Below, one piece after another: positions 50,193-58,634 of a DNA stretch of 64,000 nt (the first letter of the stretch is position 1; each line of letters starts with the position of its first letter). The notes beneath the pieces were generated by a model. That model did not search any database. It was not told the DNA's origin and saw only the letters and a list, made by a program, of their open reading frames with translations. Source of the stretch: Limisphaerales bacterium (GTDB lineage Bacteria; Verrucomicrobiota; Verrucomicrobiia; Limisphaerales; SXTU01); the NCBI GenBank assembly GCA_009773355.1, contig WRPG01000001.1:1-64000 (forward strand), written 5' to 3'. The position numbers and the translations under genes were made by a program.

Positions 50193-51565
50193 AACTCCGC
50201 CTCCTGCTCGGCCTTGCCCTCGTCGCGTTACTGGCCCTAGCCGTCCCGCGTGCGAAGTCCAACCCCAGACCCAAGACGCCAGACCCTAAGCCCTTGGTCT
50301 ATTCCCCGCGCCCCGCGAACACGCTGACCTTCACGAAGGACGTTGCGCCGATTCTCTTCGCAAACTGCGCCTCGTGCCATCGCACCGGGGAAGTCGCGCC
50401 GTTCACGCTCACGAGTTATGCCGATGCCGCCAAGCGCGCGAAGACCATCGCCAGCGTCGTCGAGAAGCGCGTCATGCCGCCGTGGAAGGCCGCGCCTGGT
50501 CCGGCCTACGTGGATGAGTGCCGGCTGACCGACGACCAGATTGGCCTCATCAAGCAGTGGACCGCCGAAGGCGCGAAGGAAGGCAACCCCGCAGATCTGC
50601 CCGCGCTGCCGAAGTTCCCCGACGGCTGGCGCAACGGCGAACCCGACCTCGTCATCGAGATGCCGGAGCCTTACACCGTTCCCGCCGAGGGCCGCGACAT
50701 CTACCGCAACTTCGTCATTCCGACCGGCTTCAAGGAGGACAAATGGCTCTCCGCCGTTGAGATTCACCCTGGCAACCGCCGCGTCGTCCACCACGTCCTC
50801 GTCCACCTCGATGTCTCCGGCAAGGCCAGCGAGTTGGACGCCAAGGATCCCGGCCCCGGCTATCGCACCGGCGGCGGCGTGGGCTTTCCGAGCGCGGGGC
50901 AAATCGGCGGCTGGGCGCCCGGCAACGTCGCGCGCCGCTCGCCCGATGGTATTGGCGTGAACGTGCCGAAGAACTCCGACATCGTCATCCAGGTCCACTA
51001 CAACTTGAACGGCAAGGCCGAGACCGACCGCACGAAGATCGGCCTCTACTTCGCCAAAGGCCCCGTGGACAAGCGCGCCCGACTCTTCCCGCTCGCCAGC
51101 CGCATCAGCATCCCGGCGGGCGATGACAACTATCGCGTCACCTCCTCCATGCCCGTGCCCTCGGACGTGACGCTGCGCAGCGTCATGCCGCACATGCACC
51201 TGCTGGGCCGCGAGATGAAGGTCTTCGCCACGCTGCCCGATGGGACGGAACTCCCGCTCGTCCATGTGCCGGAGTGGGACTTCAACTGGCAGATGGGCTA
51301 CGCGTTCAAGGAGCCGGTGAAGCTCCCGCGCGGCTCGAAGGTCACGCTCGAAGCCCGCTACGACAACTCCGCCGACAATCCGCGCAACCCCAACTCCCCG
51401 CCCAAGCCCGTCCGCTGGGGCGAGCAGACGACGGACGAGATGTGTCTCGCCTACCTGAACTTCACCGTGGACAGCGAGAGCCTCACGCAAGGCAAGACCG
51501 TCCCCAGCGTGACGGACTATCTCCGCAAGGCAGGCGAAGCGCGGAGGAAGAAGCAGGAGAAGTAG
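50189..51565 (+). CDS. Periplasmic cytochrome c / copper monooxygenase-like protein, 458 aa
   Basis: Signal peptide (LLLGLALVALLALAVP), then an N-terminal cytochrome c-like module with CASCH at 60-64 and PPW at 98-100. The rest resembles the copper type II ascorbate-dependent monooxygenase (PHM/DBM) fold: VVHHVLVH (His about 201, 202, 206), QVHYN (His about 270), PHMHLLGREM (HxH about 335-337), and DEMC with a possible Met ligand. Such proteins hydroxylate or oxidise substrates with two copper sites. ATGA overlap with the redoxin gene, so it is the likely target of the ECF module. Confidence 0.87.
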   Translation: MKLRLLLGLALVALLALAVPRAKSNPRPKTPDPKPLVYSPRPANTLTFTKDVAPILFANCASCHRTGEVAPFTLTSYADAAKRAKTIASVVEKRVMPPWKAAPGPAYVDECRLTDDQIGLIKQWTAEGAKEGNPADLPALPKFPDGWRNGEPDLVIEMPEPYTVPAEGRDIYRNFVIPTGFKEDKWLSAVEIHPGNRRVVHHVLVHLDVSGKASELDAKDPGPGYRTGGGVGFPSAGQIGGWAPGNVARRSPDGIGVNVPKNSDIVIQVHYNLNGKAETDRTKIGLYFAKGPVDKRARLFPLASRISIPAGDDNYRVTSSMPVPSDVTLRSVMPHMHLLGREMKVFATLPDGTELPLVHVPEWDFNWQMGYAFKEPVKLPRGSKVTLEARYDNSADNPRNPNSPPKPVRWGEQTTDEMCLAYLNFTVDSESLTQGKTVPSVTDYLRKAGEARRKKQEK

Positions 51566-51731
51566 GTAATTCCGGCCTACTGGCGAGCTGTGAGTAAAAC
51601 TTGACGTTGAGCGGCGAGACGCCAGAACTCGTGGACATGGTCATTTCAATCTCATAGGCTGCGCCCATCAACCTTCGATCAGGTGGCAAGTCTGCCGCTT
51701 GGCCGGTTGTCAGAGCCAAATCACCGCACCC

Positions 51732-52148
51732 ATGAAACTAACAAAAACCGGCTTCATCTTGGCGTCATGTCTTACCCTGTTCGGGTGTGCCACAGGAAAA
51801 CACGCTTCTGAGTCGGGGCCAAAACTCCTGCGTATCACGGCGCAGGTGGACGGCAGCGGTCGGTTCATTTTTACTCCGGAGAGCTTGCTGTATCAGCATC
51901 GGACCTGGGGGCACCCGGTGGAAGTGACCTTCGACGGAGCGCACTGGAGCAAGCTGGACCAGAGTCCCTCCGGCTGGGTTGCACTGGGCAGCCGCTTGGA
52001 TTTGCGCAAGGCGACCATCGTGCAACGGAAGGGACGGGACACCATTGCGCTCGAACGCACGACGGCGGGATTTGACCTCTATCTAAGTGACGCGCCGAAT
52101 GGAGCGGCAGACTACGAGGTGACCCTCTCCGTTCCCTGGAAGAAGTGA
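51732..52148 (+). CDS. Small lipoprotein of unknown function, 138 aa
   Basis: Lipoprotein signal MKLTKTGFILASCLTLFGC (lipobox LFGC) sets the start at 51732. The mature part is beta-rich (ITAQVDGSGRFIFTP, VEVTFDGAHWSKLD, DYEVTLSVPWKK). No family recognised. It is AT-richer than its neighbours. The 166-bp gap before it contains only a weak GTAGG/CCTAC inverted repeat. Confidence 0.7.
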   Translation: MKLTKTGFILASCLTLFGCATGKHASESGPKLLRITAQVDGSGRFIFTPESLLYQHRTWGHPVEVTFDGAHWSKLDQSPSGWVALGSRLDLRKATIVQRKGRDTIALERTTAGFDLYLSDAPNGAADYEVTLSVPWKK

Positions 52149-52202
52149 CCACCCGCCTCTGCGAGCTTCGGAGTCGCGGAATGTTGGTTTTCCCCGACGG
52201 GG

Positions 52203-52706
52203 TTAGAGCTGCCCGCACTTCTGGATGACGACCGGCTGCGAGGTCTGGCCGCTCCGCGAACCGACGCGCTCCACCTGCTCGACGACGTCGTAGCCCTCGA
52301 CCACCTTGCCGAAGACGACGTGCTTGCCGTCCAGCCAGCTCGTCACCACGGTCGTGATGAAGAACTGCGAGCCGTTGGTGTTCGGCCCCGCGTTGGCCAT
52401 CGAGAGGAGGCCCTTGCCGGTGTGCTTGAGCTTGAAGTTCTCGTCCGCGAACTTGGCCCCGTAGATGGACTTGCCGCCGGTGCCGTTGTGGTTGGTGAAG
52501 TCCCCGCCTTGCAGCATGAACTGCTGGATCACGCGGTGGAACGAGGAGCCTTCGTAGCCGAAGCCCTTCTCGCCGGTGCAGAGCGCGCGGAAGTTTTCCG
52601 CCGTCTTGGGGGTGACATCGGCGAAGAGTTCCATGGTGATGCGGCCCGCCGGCTTGCCGCCGATGGTGAGGTCGAAGAAGACTTTCGGATTGGTCGTGTT
52701 TTCCAT
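52203..52706 (-). CDS. Cyclophilin-type peptidyl-prolyl isomerase, 167 aa
   Basis: Compact, full-length cyclophilin A-type domain: [40 protein letters not shown] and [18 protein letters not shown]. Catalytic Arg (FHR) and substrate residues (QFFI, H in GKHVV) are present. No signal peptide, so cytoplasmic. Start ATG at 52706; a longer frame upstream reads unlikely sequence. Confidence 0.96.
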   Translation of the reverse strand: MENTTNPKVFFDLTIGGKPAGRITMELFADVTPKTAENFRALCTGEKGFGYEGSSFHRVIQQFMLQGGDFTNHNGTGGKSIYGAKFADENFKLKHTGKGLLSMANAGPNTNGSQFFITTVVTSWLDGKHVVFGKVVEGYDVVEQVERVGSRSGQTSQPVVIQKCGQL

Positions 52707-52793
52707 GGGCAAAGATTTGAGGGAGCGGGGCAGGGTGTCAATCCCGCACGGGGCGGGCTTGTGCTGCGGCGGGTCGCACGCTTTCATCGCGGG

Positions 52794-55100
52794 GTGACTC
52801 ATTTGCGTGCTTTGGTTCTGGGTGGGCTGGTCTTCGTTCAAGCCGTCTGCGCGGCTGAGGAGCAGTCGCTGGACGCGGACCTGCTCATCGTCGGCGGCAA
52901 TGAGTCCGGCTGCGCCGCCGCCGTGCAGGCCGCGCGGCTGGGCGTGCAACGCATCGTGCTGGTGAACGACATCGAGTGGCTCGGCGGGCAGTTCAGCGCG
53001 GAGGGCGTGGGGTGCATTGACGAGTGGACCACGGTGCGCGGCAAGCGCGTGAACTTCCCCCGCTCCGGTCTCTTCCTCGAAGTGATGCAGCGCATCCGCG
53101 CGCACAACTCCAAGAAGTTCGGCCTCGCCACGCCGGGCAATGCCTTCTGCGGCACGGACACCATCGAGCCGGCGGCGGCAGCGCGCATCTTCGAGGAGTT
53201 GCTTGCACCTTACGCAGGGCAGGGGAAGCAAATCCAAATCCTGCGCGGCTGGGAGCCGGTGAAGGTGAGTGTGGAGGGGAAGCGGGTGACGGGAGTGACG
53301 TTTGCGAGGAGCGCGGCGTTCACGCCGCAGGAACGTCCCTCGCGCGAGGCGGCTGCCAGCGGCATGAATGCCGCGCTCCTCAGCGTCCGCGCCAAGCTCA
53401 CGGTGGACTCCTCCGACTGGGGCGATGTCATCCGCTTCAGCGGCGCCAAGTATGCCGCCGGGCCGGACTTGAAGTCCCGCTTCGGCGAGGCGAGCGCACC
53501 GGAGAAGCTCACTGGCGAGGAGCGCAACGAGATGAACCCGCTCTCGTGGTGCGTGGTGCTGCGGGAGGCCGGGCGCGTCGCAACCATCCCCGCGCCCGTC
53601 GGCTACGACCCGCGCAGCTTTGCCCAGCTCGACAAGACGCCGCCCTGGGTGGACAGCGCGATGACGGACGGGATTTACTCGCCGGCCGGCTGGAGTGTCT
53701 ACACGCATCGCCGGCTCGTGGACCGCTGGCACAATGGTTTTCCCGTCGGCACGGAGAAGACGCTGCTGAACTGGCCGGTGCAGGATTACCCGCTGTTCAA
53801 CTATCCGAAGCGCGTGGCCGACGCGCTGGAGGCGACGGAAAAGGGAGCTTCGCAGAAGAACATCGCCGCCATGACGCCCGCGCAACGGCGCATCGTGTTT
53901 GCCGACGCGAAGGCGCACGCGCTCGGGCTGGTGCATCACTTGCAGACGCAGGTGCATGACCGCGTGGGTGATTTCCCGCAGAGCTTCCGCCACATGGAAC
54001 TGACCGACGAGTTCGGCACGCCGGACCGCCTGCCGCCCAAGCCCTACGTGCGCGAGGGCTTGCGCCTCGAAGCGCTCTACATGCTGCGCGAGCAGGACAT
54101 CCGCGCCGCCGACCGGAACCCGCGCTGGGCGAAGGTGATGGTGCCCGATGCGGTATTCGGCTTTCAGTTCAACATAGATTTCCACCCGACTCGGCGAAAG
54201 TTCCTCACCGAGGATCTCAACGGCCCGTGGCAATTCGTCCACACGCCCACGCGCAACTGGCACACGGACACGGACCGCGGGATGTTTCCCTATCGCAGCT
54301 TGGTGCCGGTGGAGCGCGACGGTCTCTTCGGCTGCTCGAAGAACGTGGGCTACTCCAGCGTGGTGAGCAGCGCGGTGCGGCTGCACGGGCACATGATGCT
54401 CGTGGGGCAGGCCGTCGGCACGGCGGCGTGGCTTTGCTTGCGAGACGCAATTCAGCCGCGCGACATCGCCCGCGACTGGCCTCGCATCCGCGAGCTGCAA
54501 CTGCGGCTCGTGCGCGGTGCCGGCGGGCCGGGCGTGCTGCTCTGGCCGTTCCACGACCTCGCGCCGGATGACCTGCACTTCGAGGCCGCGAACCAGCTCG
54601 CGGTGCGCGGCATCTGGCAGGCGGACGCCGACAATCTGGACTTCAGCGCGTGGAAACCGGTGACGCGCCGCGAGCTGGCGCGGGCCTTGTATCGGCTGAA
54701 GCTCGCGCTGGCCGACACGCGCGGCGCGCCTGCGACGAACGCCGCGCCGCGCCATCGCGATCTGCCGCTGACGGACCCAGACCGCGTGGCCGTGGAAGGC
54801 ATGGTGGCGTTCGGCGAGTTCGGGCCGCAGCAGGAGACGTTTGGCCCGCAAGGCGAGGTGAATTGGGGCACGCTGCACCGCTGGCTCACGGCGCTGAAAC
54901 TGCCGGCGAATGCCGGCTTGGCGCGGCAGAAGGACTTGCCGCTGACGCGCGCGGAACTGGCCACCCATCTCTGGGCCGTGCTCAAGTCCCAGCGCGAGTG
55001 GCTGCCCGACATGGCGAAGTTCCTGCAATCCGGCAGCGACCTCGACGGCGACGGCGTGCCGGACTTGGAGGATGGGCTGCCGCTGCCGAGGAGGTTTTGA
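52794..55100 (+). CDS. Secreted FAD-dependent oxidoreductase with SLH-like C-terminus, 768 aa
   Basis: GTG start at 52794, signal peptide [19 protein letters not shown]. The FAD-binding Rossmann start [22 protein letters not shown] (GGxxxG) is that of the FAD_oxidored family (PF12831), with NIDFHPTR and [25 protein letters not shown] further in. Residues about 172-196 are encoded by a family D palindromic element (53308-53379). The C-terminal 170 residues resemble three S-layer homology-like segments ([35 protein letters not shown]), and it ends with a TSP3-like calcium loop [13 protein letters not shown]. Probably periplasmic or cell-surface; substrate unknown. Confidence 0.83.
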   Translation: MTHLRALVLGGLVFVQAVCAAEEQSLDADLLIVGGNESGCAAAVQAARLGVQRIVLVNDIEWLGGQFSAEGVGCIDEWTTVRGKRVNFPRSGLFLEVMQRIRAHNSKKFGLATPGNAFCGTDTIEPAAAARIFEELLAPYAGQGKQIQILRGWEPVKVSVEGKRVTGVTFARSAAFTPQERPSREAAASGMNAALLSVRAKLTVDSSDWGDVIRFSGAKYAAGPDLKSRFGEASAPEKLTGEERNEMNPLSWCVVLREAGRVATIPAPVGYDPRSFAQLDKTPPWVDSAMTDGIYSPAGWSVYTHRRLVDRWHNGFPVGTEKTLLNWPVQDYPLFNYPKRVADALEATEKGASQKNIAAMTPAQRRIVFADAKAHALGLVHHLQTQVHDRVGDFPQSFRHMELTDEFGTPDRLPPKPYVREGLRLEALYMLREQDIRAADRNPRWAKVMVPDAVFGFQFNIDFHPTRRKFLTEDLNGPWQFVHTPTRNWHTDTDRGMFPYRSLVPVERDGLFGCSKNVGYSSVVSSAVRLHGHMMLVGQAVGTAAWLCLRDAIQPRDIARDWPRIRELQLRLVRGAGGPGVLLWPFHDLAPDDLHFEAANQLAVRGIWQADADNLDFSAWKPVTRRELARALYRLKLALADTRGAPATNAAPRHRDLPLTDPDRVAVEGMVAFGEFGPQQETFGPQGEVNWGTLHRWLTALKLPANAGLARQKDLPLTRAELATHLWAVLKSQREWLPDMAKFLQSGSDLDGDGVPDLEDGLPLPRRF
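53308..53379. repeat. 72-bp palindromic element, family D copy 4 (in-frame)
   Basis: Arms starting GGAGCGCGGCGTTCACGCCG are reverse complements with few mismatches, and the outer ends match family D copies at 20744, 23079 and 38111. Length is 72 bp, 24 codons. It encodes an Ala-rich loop ([11 protein letters not shown]...) in the FAD protein. Confidence 0.82.
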
Positions 55101-55104
55101 AGCG

Positions 55105-55162
55105 TAGTCACAACCTTCAGGTTGCGAGCAAGGCACTGCGCAGGCTGAAGCCGACGGCTACG
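55105..55162. repeat. Palindromic element between convergent genes
   Basis: 58 bp, ends GTAGTCACAACCTTCAG...CTGAAGCCGACGGCTAC (imperfect arms). It fills the 64-bp spacer between the FAD oxidoreductase and the convergent M23 gene and may double as a bidirectional terminator hairpin. Confidence 0.75.
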
Positions 55163-55164
55163 GG

Positions 55165-56178
55165 TCAGTCCGTCAGCAAGTCAAGATGCTGGAGCGCCTC
55201 GGGCGTGAGCGCCCACTTGCCGTTCTTCTGCGTGAGGAACTTGCGGCAGCCGTGTTTCTTCTGCTCGGAGTCGTTCACCGAGAGCAGATGGACCTTGGCG
55301 GCGTAGCCCTTCACCTCGGAGGGCGCGCGCGGAATGAGCTGGCAGGGGACGCCGTTGAAGTTCAGCACGAGTTCGTAGGCGGCGACGCCTTCCTTCTCCG
55401 TCGCCTGGTTCGTTCGGACAAGCCGGCGGTTCTCGCGGACGAAGGCGAAGTCCGTCTTCCGCACCAGCACGCGGCATAACTCGGTCTGCGATTGGATGAA
55501 ACGCAGCAGGCTGAACTTCCCGCCCTCGGCGCGCTGCTGTAGCAGGACGGCACGCGGATCGAGGCCGAGCAGGTTGCGCCCGTTCCAGTTGCCGTGGTCG
55601 TTGCGGAGGCCTTTGAGGTTGGCCTCGTGCCACGCGGCGTAACGGTCGCTGGCCACCAGGGCGATCTCGAAGTGCAGGTGCGCCCGCTCGGCTCCGATGC
55701 GGGTCTTGGTGTTCGTCGTGCGGCCCATGACGCCGAGCTTTTCACCGGTCTTGACCTTGTCGCCCCTCTGCAAGTCCTCGCGGATGCTGGCGAGGTGGGC
55801 GTAGAGCGTGCAGATGTCCAGCCCGTCAATGCGATGACGAAGGATGAGGTAGTTGCCGTAGTTGGACAGGCCGGACTTGCGGTTGACGTAGGCGACGGTG
55901 CCCTCGGCGGCGGCGGTGACGGGATCGGTCGGTTCGCCTTTCTTGTCGCGCTGGGTCCAGAGGATGTCTATGCCTTCGTGGAGTTGGTGGCCGTCGGAGC
56001 GGACGCAGCCGAACGCGCCCGCAGTCCAGGTCTTGCCCGGCGTGGGGGCGAAGTATTTCTCCTCGGCACCGGACTGAAAGAGCGCGCGATTCGGGGTCGG
56101 TAGTTGGAACGGCTGGCCCAGGGCGGCGAGGGAATTAAGGACCAGCAGGGCGATGGCGGGGCAGGGCAGGGGGCGCAT
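55165..56178 (-). CDS. Secreted M23 metallopeptidase (LytM), 337 aa
   Basis: Signal peptide IALLVLNSLAALGQ. The M23 (LytM) motifs are QLHEGIDI (HxxxD with His about 67 and Asp about 71) and RAHLHFEIAL (HxH), with GRTTNTKTRIGAE in between. It likely cuts peptidoglycan cross-links or acts as an amidase activator. A start at 56178 fits the signal peptide and overlaps the stop of the upstream lipoprotein gene (TGATG). The C-terminal 100 residues (KWALTPEALQHLDLL) are not part of the peptidase domain. Confidence 0.88.
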   Translation of the reverse strand: MRPLPCPAIALLVLNSLAALGQPFQLPTPNRALFQSGAEEKYFAPTPGKTWTAGAFGCVRSDGHQLHEGIDILWTQRDKKGEPTDPVTAAAEGTVAYVNRKSGLSNYGNYLILRHRIDGLDICTLYAHLASIREDLQRGDKVKTGEKLGVMGRTTNTKTRIGAERAHLHFEIALVASDRYAAWHEANLKGLRNDHGNWNGRNLLGLDPRAVLLQQRAEGGKFSLLRFIQSQTELCRVLVRKTDFAFVRENRRLVRTNQATEKEGVAAYELVLNFNGVPCQLIPRAPSEVKGYAAKVHLLSVNDSEQKKHGCRKFLTQKNGKWALTPEALQHLDLLTD

Positions 56179-56705
56179 CAATCCTTGTATTTCTTGAGCT
56201 TCGCCACGGTGTTGTTGAGCAGGCGGACCATCTTCTCCGTCTCCTCGCGCGTGGCGTCCGGGCGGAAGAGCAGGGTGCCGTCCGCGATGCGACGCTCCAT
56301 GCGCACGGTGCCGATCCAACGCGGGTCCGGGAACTGGCCCCCGATGGCGAGGCGCTTGCCCCGGTAGGACATGGACAGCATTTCGAGCGCGCGCATTCCC
56401 TCACGGTCAAATTGCAGGTGAACGGCGAACTCGCCGGGGTTGCCATCCCAGATTCGTGCTGCGGCAAGACTCTCCTCGCTCAACACCGGTGCGGTGACGG
56501 AGAAAGTCTGGGCTGGCTCGCGTCCCACCGTGATTTGCCGGCTCAAGCCCAACGTGTCCGCGTGCGTCTCCAAGTGGATCCGCAAGGTGGCGACATTCGA
56601 CGCGGCTTTCGTCGAGCCGCCCGGGTTGGTGGTTTCGCACGCCGCGAGCATGGCGGCGACGAGCATGAACAAATAGGAGTTGAAGCGCACCGGGCGGAAC
56701 TTCAT
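56178..56705 (-). CDS. Small lipoprotein, 175 aa
   Basis: Lipobox LAAC (MLVAAMLAACETT) puts the start at 56705. The remaining 150 residues (LRIHLETHADTLGLSRQITVGREP, WDGNPGEFAVHLQFDREGMRALEML) look like a small alpha/beta domain similar to SecDF-P1-type or preprotein-translocase head folds; I cannot assign it. Translationally coupled to the M23 gene by TGATG, so it may be an envelope partner. Confidence 0.72.
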   Translation of the reverse strand: MKFRPVRFNSYLFMLVAAMLAACETTNPGGSTKAASNVATLRIHLETHADTLGLSRQITVGREPAQTFSVTAPVLSEESLAAARIWDGNPGEFAVHLQFDREGMRALEMLSMSYRGKRLAIGGQFPDPRWIGTVRMERRIADGTLLFRPDATREETEKMVRLLNNTVAKLKKYKD

Positions 56706-56749
56706 AGTCCCGCCAGCCAACAAAACCAGTTCGGCAAAGTAAAGAAGTT

Positions 56750-56854
56750 ATGGGCAAACAATCCAACAAAGTGCAGAAGCGGGCGCGTCGCAAAAGCTAC
56801 AACAAGCGCAAAACGGAAGCGGTCAAGGCGAAGGTCAAGGCCAAGAAGGCCTGA
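56750..56854 (+). CDS. Small highly basic protein, 34 aa
   Basis: ATG at 56750 preceded by AAGAAG. The protein is about half Lys/Arg (motifs KRARRKSYNKRK and VKAKVKAKKA). Followed 21 bp later by a strong terminator, so it is a monocistronic small gene. The composition suggests RNA or ribosome binding (comparable in size to small ribosomal proteins such as bL36 or Thx, without their motifs). Too short to be sure, but promoter-like region, RBS and terminator support a real gene. Confidence 0.7.
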   Translation: MGKQSNKVQKRARRKSYNKRKTEAVKAKVKAKKA

Positions 56855-56875
56855 GCGCGCCACCGCAGATTTCAC

Positions 56876-56905
56876 GCCGCCCGGAAACGGGCGGCTTTTT
56901 GTTTT
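56876..56905 (+). terminator. Rho-independent terminator after the small basic protein
   Basis: 8-bp stem GCCGCCCG/CGGGCGGC with GAAA tetraloop followed by TTTTTGTTTT. Textbook intrinsic terminator. Confidence 0.95.
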
Positions 56906-57078
56906 CGGCGCGAGGAGTTTCCACCGGTCTTGTTCACAAACGCTGTTCTCCGACGCGATGATACGTGTGCGGAGATGTTGGCCGGCAGCAACAGAGGCCG
57001 GTGAACATTGATGGTTTTCAACTTCCCCTCTTCCGGCGCTCAAAAACCCCCGGTGAACAAGCTGTGCATATGAATTCG

Positions 57079-57106
57079 TTGTCGGGCGGGCGACTCGTGA
57101 TAATCT
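57079..57106 (+). promoter_or_regulatory. Possible sigma70-type promoter of the large RNA
   Basis: TTGTCG at 57079-57084, 16-bp spacer, TAATCT at 57101-57106 in an unusually AT-rich patch of a GC-rich region. Predicted start of transcription about 57113. Reading by eye; not tested. Confidence 0.4.
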
Positions 57107-57112
57107 CATCGC

Positions 57113-57985
57113 AGTTCATTGAAAGAACCGGAGCGGGTGCGGCGGACGAAAGAAAGCCGAGGAAGTTCCGAGGATAATCCCAGGTGACTGGGGAAAGGTC
57201 AGGACAGGCTGGTTGGCCTGGCCCCTCTGAAACGCGATGCCGCAAGGCGCGCGCGGGGAGGCAGAATTCACCAGCTCCTCTGGCGGGCGTCGCAGCCCGT
57301 CACACGCGATTGAGGAGCTTGGCAGCGAGGGGCGATTAGAAGCCGCCCCGAGTTGAGTCAAGTAGCGCCGGCTGGTTTCGGGCCGGTGTGAATCGCGGTT
57401 ACCCAGAGGGTAATCGGTTGCTACCGTGAATCAGCACGGGGCGGGCAGCTCTGGCGGTCGTCGCGAGACGGCCGGCAGTCAAAGCCACCGAAAGGTGGAC
57501 AAAACAAGCGCCCGCACCGGGAAGGACACGCGGCCTCGGCAAGGCCCGTGAAAACCTTCCGCAATGTCGGCGATGCTACAAACGGCACCGCTGGCCTGTG
57601 AGCCAAACGCAACCTGAGAGTTAAGAGGCGAGACCCGTGGCACGGGGCAAACGCGCTGCCAAAAGCGGCGGCTGTCCCTGCGCTAAGTGGTCAAGACGCG
57701 GACCGCAAACATAGTCGTGTCTTGACCTGGTTCGCGGGCCGGTGGCGCAACCACCAGCCCAAGCGAGCTGAAAAGCCTCACTCGAAATCCAGTGGCCGCA
57801 AGGTGCTGGACGGCCCTGCTGCGAGGCCGGAGACTCCGCTTGCCGTGGAGAACAGCGTCGGGAAGCCGGCAGCCCCGCGAGGGCGCGCCTAATGCCGGTC
57901 CGGGAAAGAGAGCTTGGCGCACTCCCATCCCCCGTTTTGCCCCCGTCGGGCCGCAAGGTCTGGCGGGGGCATTCCGTTTTCATCG
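57113..57985 (+). ncRNA. Candidate large structured noncoding RNA, about 870 nt
   Basis: No credible gene covers this stretch. It is packed with short, stable hairpins capped by tetraloops, several GNRA: 57456-57473 (7-bp stem, GCGA loop), 57485-57498 (CCACC-GAAA-GGTGG), 57532-57546 (GGCCT/AGGCC), 57634-57646 (CCCG/CGGG), 57736-57760 (GGGC-GGTGG/CCACC-GCCC with CGCAA loop), 57789-57809 (GCAA loop) and the 14-bp terminal hairpin 57939-57970 (GCAA). A-rich unpaired segments (CAAAACAAGC, AGAGTTAAGAGGCGAG) link them. Some features recall RNase P RNA (GAGGAAGTTCCGAGG near CR-I; CCGTGGCACGGGGCAAAC like the P12 region), but the universal CR-I GAGGAAAGTCCG and CR-V are missing. Class unassigned. Confidence 0.55.
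57939..57980 (+). terminator. 14-bp GCAA-capped hairpin at end of the RNA
   Basis: Stem GCCCCCGTCGGGCC / GGTCTGGCGGGGGC pairs over 14 positions including G-U pairs, GCAA loop, then ATTCCGTTTTC. Strong hairpin, modest T-run; may be the 3' end of the ncRNA. Confidence 0.65.
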
Positions 57986-58093
57986 CCTCATTTTTCCCTG
58001 GGCTGCCGGTCGTCGTCTTTTTTCTGTCGCGTCCCAAGGCTTTGAGGCAAGGTGTTCCGCGTTCTGTTTGCGGGCCGTTTCGACAAGCCACCC

Positions 58094-58612
58094 ATGATGG
58101 ACCGGGTCAAAGTCATTCAGGGCGACATCACCAAGCAGGCCGTGGACGCCATCGTCAACGCGGCGAACACCACCCTGCTTGGTGGTGGCGGTGTGGATGG
58201 GGCCATCCACCGCGAGGCAGGCCCGCATCTGGTCTGGGAATGCCGCAAGCTCGGCGGCTGCCCCACCGGCGGCGCGCGCATCACCAAGGGCTACTACCTT
58301 CCCGCGAAGCACGTCATCCACGCCGTCGGCCCCATCTGGCAGGGTGGCAACTGCGGTGAGGAGGAACTGCTCGCCCGCGCCTATCGCAGCGCCTTCGACT
58401 TGATGGTGCAGCACGGCATCACCAGTGTCGCCCTCCCAGCCATCAGCACTGGCGCGTATCGTTTCCCGCTCGACCGCGCCACGCGCATCGCCGTGCGCGA
58501 GACCCGCGCGTATCTGGAGCGGCACCCCGGTCTCAAGCTGGTCATCTTCTGCTGCTACGAACGCCCCGCCTACGACGCCTACGTCGCCGCCGTGGCGGAG
58601 ACGTTTGGGTGA
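58094..58612 (+). CDS. Macrodomain protein (O-acetyl-ADP-ribose deacetylase-like), 172 aa
   Basis: Complete macrodomain: RVKVIQGDITKQAVDAIVNAANTTLLGGGGVDGAIH, with the Asp and Asn of the ADP-ribose pocket, then CPTGGARITKGYYLPAKHVIHAVGP, and SVALPAISTGAYRFPLDRATRIA. This is the MacroD/YmdB group, which removes O-acetyl-ADP-ribose or ADP-ribose from protein side chains. ATG at 58094; an extension upstream to 58052 is unlikely. Gene order: ncRNA, macrodomain, nuclease-like gene 22 bp downstream. Confidence 0.93.
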   Translation: MMDRVKVIQGDITKQAVDAIVNAANTTLLGGGGVDGAIHREAGPHLVWECRKLGGCPTGGARITKGYYLPAKHVIHAVGPIWQGGNCGEEELLARAYRSAFDLMVQHGITSVALPAISTGAYRFPLDRATRIAVRETRAYLERHPGLKLVIFCCYERPAYDAYVAAVAETFG

Positions 58613-58634
58613 AGGGAGATTTGCAGGCACACGC

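Noticed and set aside
57113-57985. RNase P RNA (rnpB)
   Set aside because: Parts look similar (GAGGAAGTTCCGAGG, CCGTGGCACGGGGCAAAC), but the nearly invariant GAGGAAAGTCCG of CR-I and the pairing CR-V ACAGAACCCGG were not found, so I left the RNA unassigned rather than naming it.
58094-58612. DarG-type antitoxin of a DarTG system
   Set aside because: The macrodomain is of the stand-alone MacroD/YmdB type and no DarT-like ADP-ribosyltransferase is adjacent.
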